Of a stretch of DNA of 6,496 nt, positions 1-6,496 are shown piece after piece (the first letter of the stretch is position 1; every line of letters starts with the position of its first letter). The stretch spans positions 1 to 6,496 of the forward strand of contig JALVUH010000124.1 in assembly GCA_027035735.1 (NCBI GenBank), read 5' to 3'. Origin of the DNA: Nautiliaceae bacterium. GTDB lineage: Bacteria > Campylobacterota > Campylobacteria > Campylobacterales > Nautiliaceae. The notes under the pieces are model-generated. The model was not told the origin of the DNA. It worked only from the letters and a program-made list of their open reading frames with translations, and ran no database searches. Position numbers and translations under genes: made by a program.

Positions 1-3000
1 AGTCATTCCTTTGCTTAAAAATACACCAAAACTTTGTCCTGCAACACCTTCAAGATTATAAACAATACTATCTTCAGGAAGTCCCTCATCTCCATAATAT
101 TTTGCAATTACTCCGCTAGTTAATGCTCCAAAACTTCTATTTAAATTACATATTTTTGCATTCACAACAGATTTGTGATTTGGATTTTTGATTGTTTCAT
201 ATACTTGATTTAGAAGTTCTTTTTCGTAAGTATTCTTATCAAATGGTTCATTTTCTTTTGTTTTAACATTAATACCTTCAACTTGTCTAAATAGACAAGA
301 TAAATCAAATTTATGAGCAAGTTCTATATCTTTTTTAGTTAATAAATCGTTTCTTCCTATAAGTTCTTCTAAACTTTCATATCCAAGTTTTGCAAGCCAT
401 TCTCTTACATCTTCAGCTAAGTTTTCTATGTAATTGATAACTTTTTCAACGCTTCCAGTGAATTTTTTTCTATATTCATCATCTTGAGTTGTAATTCCTT
501 TTGGACATTTATTTGTTTGACAACTTCTACAGAAAATACACTCAACTGCCATCATTAAAGCAGTTCCAAATGCATATTCTTCTGCACCAAGTAAGGCTGC
601 AATAATTACATCTCTTCCTATTTTAAGCCCACCATCAGTCTCAAGCGTTACATATTCTCTTAGATGATTTTCTTTAAGAGCATTATGAGCTTCAATAAGT
701 CCAAGTTCCCAAGGATTACCAGCGTGACGAATTGAAGTAATAGGTGCTGCACCAGTACCACCCTCAGCTCCGCTGATAGTAATTTTATCAGCATATGCTT
801 TTGCAACACCTGCTGCTATTGTTCCAACTCCAGCAGTTGAAACTAATTTAACACTAATTTTTGCTTTTGGATTGATTTGTTTTAAATCAAATATAAGCTG
901 AGCTAAATCCTCAATTGAATAAATATCGTGATGTGGTGGTGGTGAAATTAAAGTTTTTCCAGGAGTAGTGTGTCTTAGTTTTGCAATATATGTAGTTACT
1001 TTAAATCCTGGAAGTTGTCCACCTTCACCAGGTTTTGCACCTTGAGCTACTTTTATTTGAATTTCTTCTGCATTTACAAGGTATTCTGGTGTAACTCCAA
1101 ATCTACCAGATGCAACTTGGCGGATTTTGCTTTGTTTAATAGTTTTGTTTCTAATTTTATCTTCTCCACCTTCACCAGAATTACTTTTAGCTCCAAGTCT
1201 ATTCATAGCCTCAGCTATTGCTTCATGAGCCTCTTTGCTTAAAGCTCCAATACTCATAGCAGCACCAATAAATCTTTTAATAATATTTTCTTTTGGCTCT
1301 ACTTTATCTATTGAAATAGGTTTTTTGTCTGATTTAATTTCAAGTAAATCTCTTATATAAGTTGGGCGTCTATTTTCTATAAGTTTTTTAAATTCTTCAT
1401 AAGCTTCTTTACTTCCATCTTCTACCATTTTTGTAAATGCTTTTACAACAGGTGGAGTTACTTCATGATATTCTTCATTTCTTCTAAATCTATAAACTCC
1501 TCCAGCTGGAAGCTTTTCTTCTTTGAATGCTTCTTTATGTTTTTTATTAATTCTCTCTTCTATATCTTCATAAGTTAACCCTGGAATTAATGTTTTGCTT
1601 CCTATAAAGCACTCTTCTTGAATATCTTTGCTTAGTCCTATAATATCAAATAGTGCTGAGTTTCTATAACTAGCTATGGTAGAAATACCCATTTTTGACA
1701 TAATTTTTAAGATACCTTTATTTAAAGCTGAATGGATATTAAATAAAGCATCATCTCTACTTATTCCTTCTTCATCGCAAATTTCACAAGCTGTTTTAAA
1801 AAGCAGATATGGATAAATAGCAGTCGCTCCATAAGCAATCATTACAGCTGCATCGTGAGGATTAATAACTTCTCCTGTAATTGCTACTATGCTTGTTAGG
1901 TGTCTTACTTTATTATCAAGAAGTTTTTTATGAAGTCTTCCAATAACCATTGCCATAGGAAGAAGTTTATGCTCTTTATCTAATTTTTCATCACTTAAGA
2001 AAATTATTCTAACTCCATTTTCTTTTACATCTTTTACTATCTCATCTGTTAATCTCTCAAGAGATTCTTTTAGATTTTCTTTGAAGTGAGTGTAGTAAGT
2101 TTTGTTTTTATAATCACTTTCAAATCTAGGAGACTCTTCATCTCCAAAACTTTTTAATACTTCATATTTTGTTTGAGTAAGAATTGGTGAAGTAGTTTTA
2201 AGTCTTTTTGCATGTTCTGGTGCTTCATCTAAGATATTATGGATTTCACCAAATCCGGTATTAAGACTCATTACAATTTTTTCTCTTAATGGATCAATTG
2301 GGGGATTTGTAACCTGAGCAAATTTTTGCCTAAAGAAATCATTAAAACTTCTAAATGGATAATCACTAAAACAAGCAAGTGGAGTATCATCTCCCATACT
2401 TCCTGTTGGTTCTTTTGCTTCAAGCATCATAGGTTTAATCATAATATTTATCATCTCTTTTGTAATACCTGCATATCTTTGTTTAGGGATTAGCTCTTTT
2501 ACATCAATTTTTTCATCAATTAAATATGGATTTTCAATATATTCTTGAAGGTAAATCATATTTTCATTTAGCCATTTTGTATAAGGATTGCTAGATTTTA
2601 AATAATCATCAATATCTTTATTTTTTAAAACTACTCCAAATTTTGTATCAACTCCAATCATCTGGCCTGATTGAAGCTTTCCTCTTTCAACTATTTCATC
2701 TTCATCAATGTCTATTACACCGTATTCGCTAGCTATTAAAATTTTATCATCTTTTGTGATTACATATTTTGCAGGTCTAAGTCCGTTTCTATCTAGCACT
2801 ACTGCAATATATCTACCATCACTTACACTTACAGCTGCTGGTCCATCCCATGCTTCAAAGCGAGTTGAGAAGTATTCATAAAAAGCTTTTAGCTCACTAT
2901 CAAGATATGGTGCATTTTGCCAAGGCATTGGAATAAGGGCTCTAATTGCTTTGAAAAAGTCCATTCCATTCATAATTAAAAATTCCATCATTCTATCAAG

Positions 3001-3831
3001 AGAGCTAGAATCACTTTCATCAAATCTAACTATTGGAAGAAGTCTTTGAAGTTCTTCTTGGCTAAATACAGGAGATTTTAAGCTCTCAGATTTAATTAGG
3101 GCATTAATTCTGTTTGCTTGAATTGAGTTAATTTCACCATTGTGAGCAATAAATCTAAATGGCTGAGCAAGTCTCCACTCAGGAAGTGTATTTGTAGAAA
3201 ATCTTTGATGAAACAGGGCAAAATAAATTTCAAAATCTTTATCTGCCAAATCTGGATAAAATTCTTTAATATGATTTGGCATTAAAAGACCCTTGTATGC
3301 CACTTTTTTAGAAGAGAAAGTTGGAATATAAAAATCTCTATCTTCTATAAAATTTTCAATCTCTTTTCTTGTTAAGTAAAGTAATTCTTCAAATCTTTTA
3401 ACAGCAATTATTGAATTTGGAACAATAAATAGATGATAAATTTTTGGAAGAGTTTTTAGAGCAAATTCTCCCAAAGCTTCTATATTTATAGGTACTTCTC
3501 TCCAAAAAAGAGGTTTTAAATCATTTTTTAAACAAAATTCTTCAACTATCGTTTTTTGATTTTCGTTTTTAAGAAAAATAACTCCAATTCCAAATTTTTC
3601 TGGCAAATCATAGCTATGCTCTTTTGCTACTTTTCTAAAAAATTTCTCAGGCATTGAGAATAAAAGTCCAGCACCATCTCCACTTTTCCCATCAGCTGCA
3701 ATTGCACCTCTGTGCATCATTCTCTCAAGTGCTGTTAGAGCATCTTCTACCATTTTATGAGTTGCTCTTCCTTTAATATCTGCTATAACTCCAAAACCGC
3801 AATTGTCTTTAAATTCAATCATTTTTGACAT
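1..3831 (-). CDS. gltB: Glutamate synthase large subunit (GltB), 3' end cut by window edge
   Basis: Makes two glutamates from glutamine and 2-oxoglutarate, in the cytoplasm, normally with a GltD partner (not in this window). The frame is open for 1277 codons with no stop or frameshift. Order of domains: class II amidotransferase at the N-terminus with the expected nucleophile Cys11 after a ten-residue propeptide, HQRFSTN (208-214) and HNGEIN (230-235); WDGPA (328-332) and DRNGLRPAKY (347-356); central linker domain; FMN/2-oxoglutarate barrel with GEGGE (886-890), KPGEGGQLPG (933-942), SPPPHHD (963-969), GAEGGTGAAP (1021-1030) and TDGGLKIGRD (1066-1075); then the iron-sulfur cysteines 1098, 1104 and 1109 (C-x5-C-x4-C), with an extra Cys1101. 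The C-terminal beta-helix domain has just begun (AGQSFG) at the edge; family members are near 1480-1500 residues, so about 200 are missing. The start at 3831 is chosen because AAAGGA (3837-3842) lies five bases upstream; Met4 is an alternative with poorer spacing. Confidence 0.97.
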   Translation of the reverse strand, partial: MSKMIEFKDNCGFGVIADIKGRATHKMVEDALTALERMMHRGAIAADGKSGDGAGLLFSMPEKFFRKVAKEHSYDLPEKFGIGVIFLKNENQKTIVEEFCLKNDLKPLFWREVPINIEALGEFALKTLPKIYHLFIVPNSIIAVKRFEELLYLTRKEIENFIEDRDFYIPTFSSKKVAYKGLLMPNHIKEFYPDLADKDFEIYFALFHQRFSTNTLPEWRLAQPFRFIAHNGEINSIQANRINALIKSESLKSPVFSQEELQRLLPIVRFDESDSSSLDRMMEFLIMNGMDFFKAIRALIPMPWQNAPYLDSELKAFYEYFSTRFEAWDGPAAVSVSDGRYIAVVLDRNGLRPAKYVITKDDKILIASEYGVIDIDEDEIVERGKLQSGQMIGVDTKFGVVLKNKDIDDYLKSSNPYTKWLNENMIYLQEYIENPYLIDEKIDVKELIPKQRYAGITKEMINIMIKPMMLEAKEPTGSMGDDTPLACFSDYPFRSFNDFFRQKFAQVTNPPIDPLREKIVMSLNTGFGEIHNILDEAPEHAKRLKTTSPILTQTKYEVLKSFGDEESPRFESDYKNKTYYTHFKENLKESLERLTDEIVKDVKENGVRIIFLSDEKLDKEHKLLPMAMVIGRLHKKLLDNKVRHLTSIVAITGEVINPHDAAVMIAYGATAIYPYLLFKTACEICDEEGISRDDALFNIHSALNKGILKIMSKMGISTIASYRNSALFDIIGLSKDIQEECFIGSKTLIPGLTYEDIEERINKKHKEAFKEEKLPAGGVYRFRRNEEYHEVTPPVVKAFTKMVEDGSKEAYEEFKKLIENRRPTYIRDLLEIKSDKKPISIDKVEPKENIIKRFIGAAMSIGALSKEAHEAIAEAMNRLGAKSNSGEGGEDKIRNKTIKQSKIRQVASGRFGVTPEYLVNAEEIQIKVAQGAKPGEGGQLPGFKVTTYIAKLRHTTPGKTLISPPPHHDIYSIEDLAQLIFDLKQINPKAKISVKLVSTAGVGTIAAGVAKAYADKITISGAEGGTGAAPITSIRHAGNPWELGLIEAHNALKENHLREYVTLETDGGLKIGRDVIIAALLGAEEYAFGTALMMAVECIFCRSCQTNKCPKGITTQDDEYRKKFTGSVEKVINYIENLAEDVREWLAKLGYESLEELIGRNDLLTKKDIELAHKFDLSCLFRQVEGINVKTKENEPFDKNTYEKELLNQVYETIKNPNHKSVVNAKICNLNRSFGALTSGVIAKYYGDEGLPEDSIVYNLEGVAGQSFGVFLSKGMT

Positions 3832-3870
3832 ATTATTCCTTTAAGAGGTTATTAATCCTATTTTATTATT

Positions 3871-3884
3871 TTCAAATTATAGCA
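3871..3884 (-). promoter_or_regulatory. Probable gltB promoter, extended -10 box
   Basis: Read on the minus strand this is TGCTATAATTTGAA: a perfect TATAAT (3876-3881) preceded by TGC, the extended -10 pattern. Transcription would begin near 3869, giving a leader of roughly 38 bases before the gltB start. No good -35 is seen at the usual distance, which is common in campylobacterota sigma-70 promoters, where T/A-rich upstream DNA takes its place. Called from sequence only. Confidence 0.6.
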
Positions 3885-3901
3885 AAATTTGTATTTTTGT
3901 G

Positions 3902-3911
3902 ATTTATAAAT
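3902..3911. repeat. 10-bp palindrome between the divergent promoters
   Basis: ATTTATAAAT is a perfect palindrome in the roughly 36 bp separating the two -10 boxes, where both -35 regions would fall. A dimeric regulator could bind here and affect both promoters. In DNA this rich in A and T a palindrome of this length may well arise by chance, so the regulatory reading is weak. Confidence 0.2.
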
Positions 3912-3914
3912 AAA

Positions 3915-3928
3915 TGTTATAATTAGAA
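3915..3928 (+). promoter_or_regulatory. Probable cfa operon promoter, extended -10 box
   Basis: TGTTATAATTAGAA holds a perfect TATAAT (3918-3923) preceded by TGT. Transcription would start near 3930, leaving a very short leader with the AGGGG ribosome site (3934-3938) almost at the 5' end. Upstream DNA has T-rich stretches (for example TATTTTTGTG around 3892-3901) and no convincing TTGACA. It is nearly a mirror copy of the gltB -10 element 30 bp away. Confidence 0.6.
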
Positions 3929-3943
3929 TAAAAAGGGGTTATA

Positions 3944-5059
3944 ATGCTTTCTTATGAAAAAAAAGCCAAGGAATTGCTTGAAGGGACCGGAATAGAGATA
4001 AATGGAAATAATCCGTGGGATATTAAAGTTTTGGATAATAGAGCTTATGAGAGGGTATTTAAATATGGAACTCTTGGATTTGGTGAAGCATATATGGATA
4101 AATGGATAGAAATAGATGAGCTTGAAGAATTTTTTTATAGAATTTTTACAAATCATGTAGAAGATAAATTATTCTCTCCAATAATGCTTCTTTATAAATT
4201 AAAATCAATGTTTTCTCATGACCCTTATGAAGTAGGAAAAGTTCATTATGATATAGGAAATGATTTATATGAAAAAATGCTTGATAAAAGGATGATTTAT
4301 AGTTGTGCATATTGGAAAAAATGTGGAGATTTGCCAGAAGCTAAAAATTTAGATGAAGCTCAAGAGCATAAGCTTGAGATGATTTGTAGAAAACTTCAGT
4401 TAAAAGAAGGTGATAGAGTTCTTGATATTGGATGTGGATGGGGAGGACTTTTGAAGTATATGGCTGAGAAATATAAAATAAAAGGTGTAGGAGTTTCCGT
4501 ATCAAAAGAGCAGATAAAATATGCAAATGAACATAAAGGTAATTTAGATTTAGAATTTAGACTTTGTGATTATAGAGATGTAAAAGAGAAATTTGATAAA
4601 GTAGTATCTGTAGGAATGTTTGAGCATGTTGGATATAAACATTATAAAGAGTTTATGAAAGTTGTAAATAGATGTTTAGAAGATGATGGACTTTTTTTAC
4701 TCCATACAATAGGTTCTTTAAGAAGTGTAAAATCATGTGACCCATGGATTAACAAATATATTTTCCCAAATTCAATGCTACCATCTCTAAAGCAAATTTC
4801 CCAAGCGGCTGAGGGACAATTTGTAATAGAAGATATTCATAATATAGGATATGAATATTATCCAACACTTATGAGTTGGTATAAAAATTTTGTAAATTCT
4901 TGGGATGAATTAAAAGATAAGTATGATGAGAGATTTTTTAGAATGTGGAAATTTTATCTTCTTTCATCTGCGGCATTTTTTAAGGCAAGAATTAATCAAG
5001 TATGGCAAATAGTATTTTCTAAATATGGGGTTAAAGGTGGATATGTAAGACCTTGTTAA
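3944..5059 (+). CDS. cfa: Cyclopropane-fatty-acyl-phospholipid synthase
   Basis: Transfers a methylene group from S-adenosylmethionine to the double bond of unsaturated acyl chains in membrane phospholipids, making cyclopropane fatty acids; the enzyme is soluble and acts at the membrane surface. The 371 residues are close to the 382 of E. coli Cfa and appear complete. Seen: an N-terminal lipid-binding part (about 1-95); HYDIGNDLYEKMLD (101-114) followed by YSCAYW (119-124); the SAM-binding loop LDIGCGWGG (160-168); SVGMFEHVGYKHY (222-234); LLHTIGS (252-258), DPWINKYIFPN (266-276) and LMSWY (309-313). By alignment from memory with E. coli, the active-site residues Cys139, Glu239, His266 and Tyr317 correspond to Cys121, Glu227, His254 and Tyr305 here. 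AGGGG (3934-3938) sits five bases before ATG. It is first in a rightward run of genes, divergent from gltB. Confidence 0.95.
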   Translation: MLSYEKKAKELLEGTGIEINGNNPWDIKVLDNRAYERVFKYGTLGFGEAYMDKWIEIDELEEFFYRIFTNHVEDKLFSPIMLLYKLKSMFSHDPYEVGKVHYDIGNDLYEKMLDKRMIYSCAYWKKCGDLPEAKNLDEAQEHKLEMICRKLQLKEGDRVLDIGCGWGGLLKYMAEKYKIKGVGVSVSKEQIKYANEHKGNLDLEFRLCDYRDVKEKFDKVVSVGMFEHVGYKHYKEFMKVVNRCLEDDGLFLLHTIGSLRSVKSCDPWINKYIFPNSMLPSLKQISQAAEGQFVIEDIHNIGYEYYPTLMSWYKNFVNSWDELKDKYDERFFRMWKFYLLSSAAFFKARINQVWQIVFSKYGVKGGYVRPC

Positions 5060-5076
5060 CAATTCATTAACCAATA

Positions 5077-5111
5077 AGCATTACAATTCTAAAAAAAGGA
5101 GTTGTAATGCT
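5077..5111 (+). promoter_or_regulatory. Hairpin that sequesters the ribosome site and AUG of the PqqD-like gene
   Basis: AGCATTACAA (5077-5086) is exactly complementary to TTGTAATGCT (5102-5111). The stem continues inward through UUCU (5087-5090) against GGAG (5098-5101), two Watson-Crick and two G-U pairs, closing on a loop of seven A residues (5091-5097). That is 14 continuous pairs. The Shine-Dalgarno GGAG and the whole AUG (5107-5109, paired with CAU 5079-5081) are in the stem, so a ribosome could not start without opening it. No U-tract follows, so it is not an intrinsic terminator. The pairing is directly visible; the regulatory role (thermometer, sRNA target or gating of read-through RNA) is inferred. 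As DNA it could instead be a dimeric operator. Confidence 0.6.
5082..5087 (+). promoter_or_regulatory. Possible internal -10 box for the PqqD-like gene
   Basis: TACAAT differs from TATAAT by one base and lies within the 5' arm of the hairpin. A transcript starting about seven bases downstream would begin in the A-loop and lack the 5' arm, leaving the ribosome site free. No well-spaced -35 exists; TTAACA at 5056-5061 is 20 bp away, too far to be convincing. Weak call. Confidence 0.22.
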
Positions 5112-5343
5112 ATTAGATGAAATGGTAATTGATGAAAATAATGTAGGATTTATTCCATCACTTGGAATTTCTTTTGAAGTGAATGAGACTGCTAAAAGAA
5201 TAATTGAACTTATTAAAGAAGGAAAAAGTAAAGAAGATATTGTAAAAATAATATCAGATGAATTTGACGTGAGCTGGGGTGAAGCGTATGCTGATGTAGA
5301 AGATTTTTTTATTAAACTTAAAGTTTATGGACTTATTCAATGA
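5107..5343 (+). CDS. PqqD-like peptide-binding (RRE-type) protein
   Basis: A complete, acidic 78-residue protein with the PqqD-family pattern: a short beta-rich start (MVIDENNVGFIPSLG, 6-20), the hallmark phi-x-VNETA stretch (FEVNETAKRI, 23-32), a helix ending in a G-K turn (ELIKEGKS, 34-41), EDIVKIISDEFDV (43-55) and a last helix finishing in LKVYGLI (71-77). In known systems such small winged-helix proteins bind the leader of a precursor peptide and present it to a modifying enzyme (PqqD with PqqE, MftB in mycofactocin). No signal peptide or membrane segment is visible. AGGAG (5097-5101) is five bases before ATG but is buried in a hairpin. The stop overlaps the ATP-grasp start, so the two are probably co-translated and may act together. 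Family placement is fairly secure; substrate unknown. It is unlikely to serve PQQ synthesis, since no other pqq gene is present here. Confidence 0.8.
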   Translation: MLLDEMVIDENNVGFIPSLGISFEVNETAKRIIELIKEGKSKEDIVKIISDEFDVSWGEAYADVEDFFIKLKVYGLIQ

Positions 5344-6347
5344 AAATAGCAATAAGTGGATTAAATAATACAGATAACCCAGCTCCAGGGATTGGTGTTG
5401 CTAAAAGTTTAAAGGGTCATAATTTAATTGGCCTTAGTTATGATGCAAATGAGCCAGGAATTTATCAAGGGCTTTTTGAAAAAGTCTATCTAATGCCTTA
5501 TCCTAGTTTAGGATATGAAGAATTTAAACAAAGAATTTCTTATATAAAAGAGAAATCAAATATTGAAGCTATTATTCCAACTCTTGATGCGGAACTTCCT
5601 TTATATATTAAATATCAAAATGAGATTGAAAAACTTGGAATTAAAACTTATCTGCCAAGTTTAGAATGTTTTGAAATGAGAGATAAAAGCAAATTGCCAG
5701 AATTTAGCAAAAAACTCGGAGTAAAACATCCAAAGACTATTCAAATTACATCTCTTGATGATTTGATTCTTGCAACAAGAACTCTTGGATTTCCAATAAT
5801 GGTAAAAGGGAATTATTATAAAGCGTATAAAGCTTATAATCTTGATGAGGCGATTGAATATTACTATAAAATTTCTAATGAATGGGGATTTCCACTTTTA
5901 GCTCAGCAGGTAATAAGTGGAGTTGAAATTAATTATGTAGGACTTGGGGATGGAAAAGAGCTAATAGCAGGAGTTGGTATTAAAAAACTCTCAACCACAG
6001 AGCTTGGAAAAGTGTGGAGTGCTGTAAGTATTGATAATAAAGCTCTTTTTGAAGTTAGCAAAAAATTTGTAGAAACAATTGGTTGGAGAGGTGCATTTGA
6101 ATTTGAAGCTATGAGTGATGGAAAAGATATCTATTTAATAGAAATTAATCCAAGATTTCCAGCATGGGTGCATTTTGCCACAATGCTTGGGATTAATCTG
6201 CCTGAGATGATGATAAAACTTATTCAAGGTGAAAAAGTAGAAAAAAAATATGATTATCCGCTTGAGAAAATGTATATAAGATATGTAGAAGAGACTATGG
6301 CTGATTTTAAAGATTTTACAACATTAATAAGCAAAAAAGAACTGTAA
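5340..6347 (+). CDS. ATP-grasp ligase of unknown substrate
   Basis: ATP-grasp enzymes activate a carboxylate as acyl phosphate and join it to an amine or thiol. The 335-residue protein is complete. Seen: an N-terminal nucleotide-fold (pre-ATP-grasp) part beginning MKIAISGLNN with a glycine-containing turn PAPGIGVAKSL (15-24) and IIPTLDAEL (78-86); KSKLPEFSKKLGVKHPKT (116-133), the usual entry to the grasp domain; FPIMVKGNYYKA (151-162) with the likely ATP-binding Lys156; LLAQQVISGVEIN (186-198); and the metal-binding end LIEINPRFPAW (266-276) with Glu268, Asn270 and Arg272. The layout resembles CarB-like carboxylate-amine ligases. The start overlaps the PqqD-like stop (ATGA at 5340-5343) and has no strong ribosome site of its own, pointing to translational coupling. 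The pairing suggests that it adds or joins an amino acid on something held by the PqqD-like protein; that is inference. Alternatives: a free amino-acid ligase or a dipeptide synthase. Confidence 0.85.
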   Translation: MKIAISGLNNTDNPAPGIGVAKSLKGHNLIGLSYDANEPGIYQGLFEKVYLMPYPSLGYEEFKQRISYIKEKSNIEAIIPTLDAELPLYIKYQNEIEKLGIKTYLPSLECFEMRDKSKLPEFSKKLGVKHPKTIQITSLDDLILATRTLGFPIMVKGNYYKAYKAYNLDEAIEYYYKISNEWGFPLLAQQVISGVEINYVGLGDGKELIAGVGIKKLSTTELGKVWSAVSIDNKALFEVSKKFVETIGWRGAFEFEAMSDGKDIYLIEINPRFPAWVHFATMLGINLPEMMIKLIQGEKVEKKYDYPLEKMYIRYVEETMADFKDFTTLISKKEL

Positions 6348-6356
6348 GGAGATAAA

Positions 6357-6496
6357 ATGAGTAAAAAATATGAAAAACCGGTGATTATAAAAGTAGATTT
6401 TACAATGGCAAGCAAATATGGAAGTCCTCTTAAAACTCAAAAAGTTAGAAGTGAAATAGATGGAGTTAATGTAAGAGATTTAGTTAAAGAGTTTGG
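6357..6496 (+). CDS. Partial gene, possibly a fold-type III PLP-dependent decarboxylase (5' end only)
   Basis: Starts with ATG at 6357, six bases... that is, five bases after AAGGAG (6346-6351), which overlaps the TAA stop of the ATP-grasp gene; it is clearly part of the same operon. Forty-six codons and the certain Gly47 (GGN) are visible before the window ends. The segment IDGVNVRDLVKEFG (34-47) looks like the opening of LysA/ornithine-decarboxylase type enzymes, where 'L-x-x-x-x-G' is followed by S/T-P-L-Y/F-V just beyond the edge. The preceding 33 residues, with KYEKPVIIK at 4-12, would be a lead-in before the barrel. The PLP lysine and all catalytic residues lie outside the window, so the gene is real but its function is a tentative reading. 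If correct, it would decarboxylate or otherwise change an amino acid used or made by the neighbouring ligase. Confidence 0.5.
   Translation, partial: MSKKYEKPVIIKVDFTMASKYGSPLKTQKVRSEIDGVNVRDLVKEF

Noticed and set aside
1015..1242. 75-residue open frame on the plus strand
   Set aside because: It lies wholly inside gltB on the opposite strand, over strongly conserved FMN-domain motifs; its protein is low-complexity F/S-rich and resembles no family.
3820..3822. Alternative gltB start at Met4
   Set aside because: The first ATG at 3831 has the right five-base spacing to AAAGGA; Met4 would be 14 bases away.
3923..4156. 77-residue open frame on the minus strand
   Set aside because: Antisense to the start of cfa; an F/I/K-rich product that reflects AT-rich antisense sequence, with no ribosome site.
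4341..4526. 61-residue open frame on the minus strand
   Set aside because: Antisense to the SAM-binding region of cfa, with no supporting features.
5077..5111. Hairpin as an intrinsic terminator after cfa
   Set aside because: The stem is AT-rich and is followed by coding sequence without a U-tract; its 3' arm is the ribosome site and start codon.
5320..5340. Separate promoter or ribosome site for the ATP-grasp gene
   Set aside because: No good -10 or Shine-Dalgarno is seen before 5340; the ATGA overlap explains its translation by coupling.
1..6496. CRISPR array, tRNA, rRNA, insertion sequence or attachment site
   Set aside because: No regularly spaced repeats, cloverleaf-like segment, transposase or terminal inverted repeats were seen; nearly all the sequence is accounted for by genes.

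Overview
The window is AT-rich DNA with compact genes, short gaps and A-rich ribosome binding sites. Its promoters have good TATAAT -10 boxes and T/A-rich upstream DNA instead of clear -35 boxes. This, with the protein sequences, suggests a campylobacterota (epsilonproteobacterial) chromosome, perhaps near the Nautiliales. That assignment is an inference from style; no rRNA or marker gene is present to settle it.

Layout: the left 3.8 kb is one gene on the minus strand, gltB, the large subunit of glutamate synthase. It is open without interruption from its start at 3831 to the left edge, where about the last 200 residues run out of the window. A 112-bp intergenic region (3832-3943) follows. 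It carries two back-to-back extended -10 promoters, one for gltB and one for the rightward genes. On the plus strand come a cyclopropane fatty acid synthase (cfa, 3944-5059), a 78-residue PqqD-like protein (5107-5343), an ATP-grasp ligase (5340-6347, overlapping the previous gene by ATGA), and the first 47 codons of a further gene (6357 to the right edge). The start of that last gene resembles the N-terminus of fold-type III PLP-dependent decarboxylases (LysA/ornithine decarboxylase type).

How they may work together: gltB makes glutamate from glutamine and 2-oxoglutarate and is transcribed away from the rest. Cfa modifies membrane phospholipids. The PqqD-like, ATP-grasp and putative PLP-enzyme genes are tightly packed and look like a small biosynthetic unit. 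It would pair a peptide-binding (RRE/PqqD-type) protein with a ligase that forms amide or peptide bonds and an amino-acid-modifying enzyme. No precursor peptide or radical SAM enzyme is visible in the window, so the product is unknown.

The most striking non-coding signal is a 14-bp stem with a seven-A loop at 5077-5111. It pairs both the Shine-Dalgarno sequence and the AUG of the PqqD-like gene. This suggests that translation of the unit from cfa read-through RNA is restrained, while RNA started inside the hairpin could escape.
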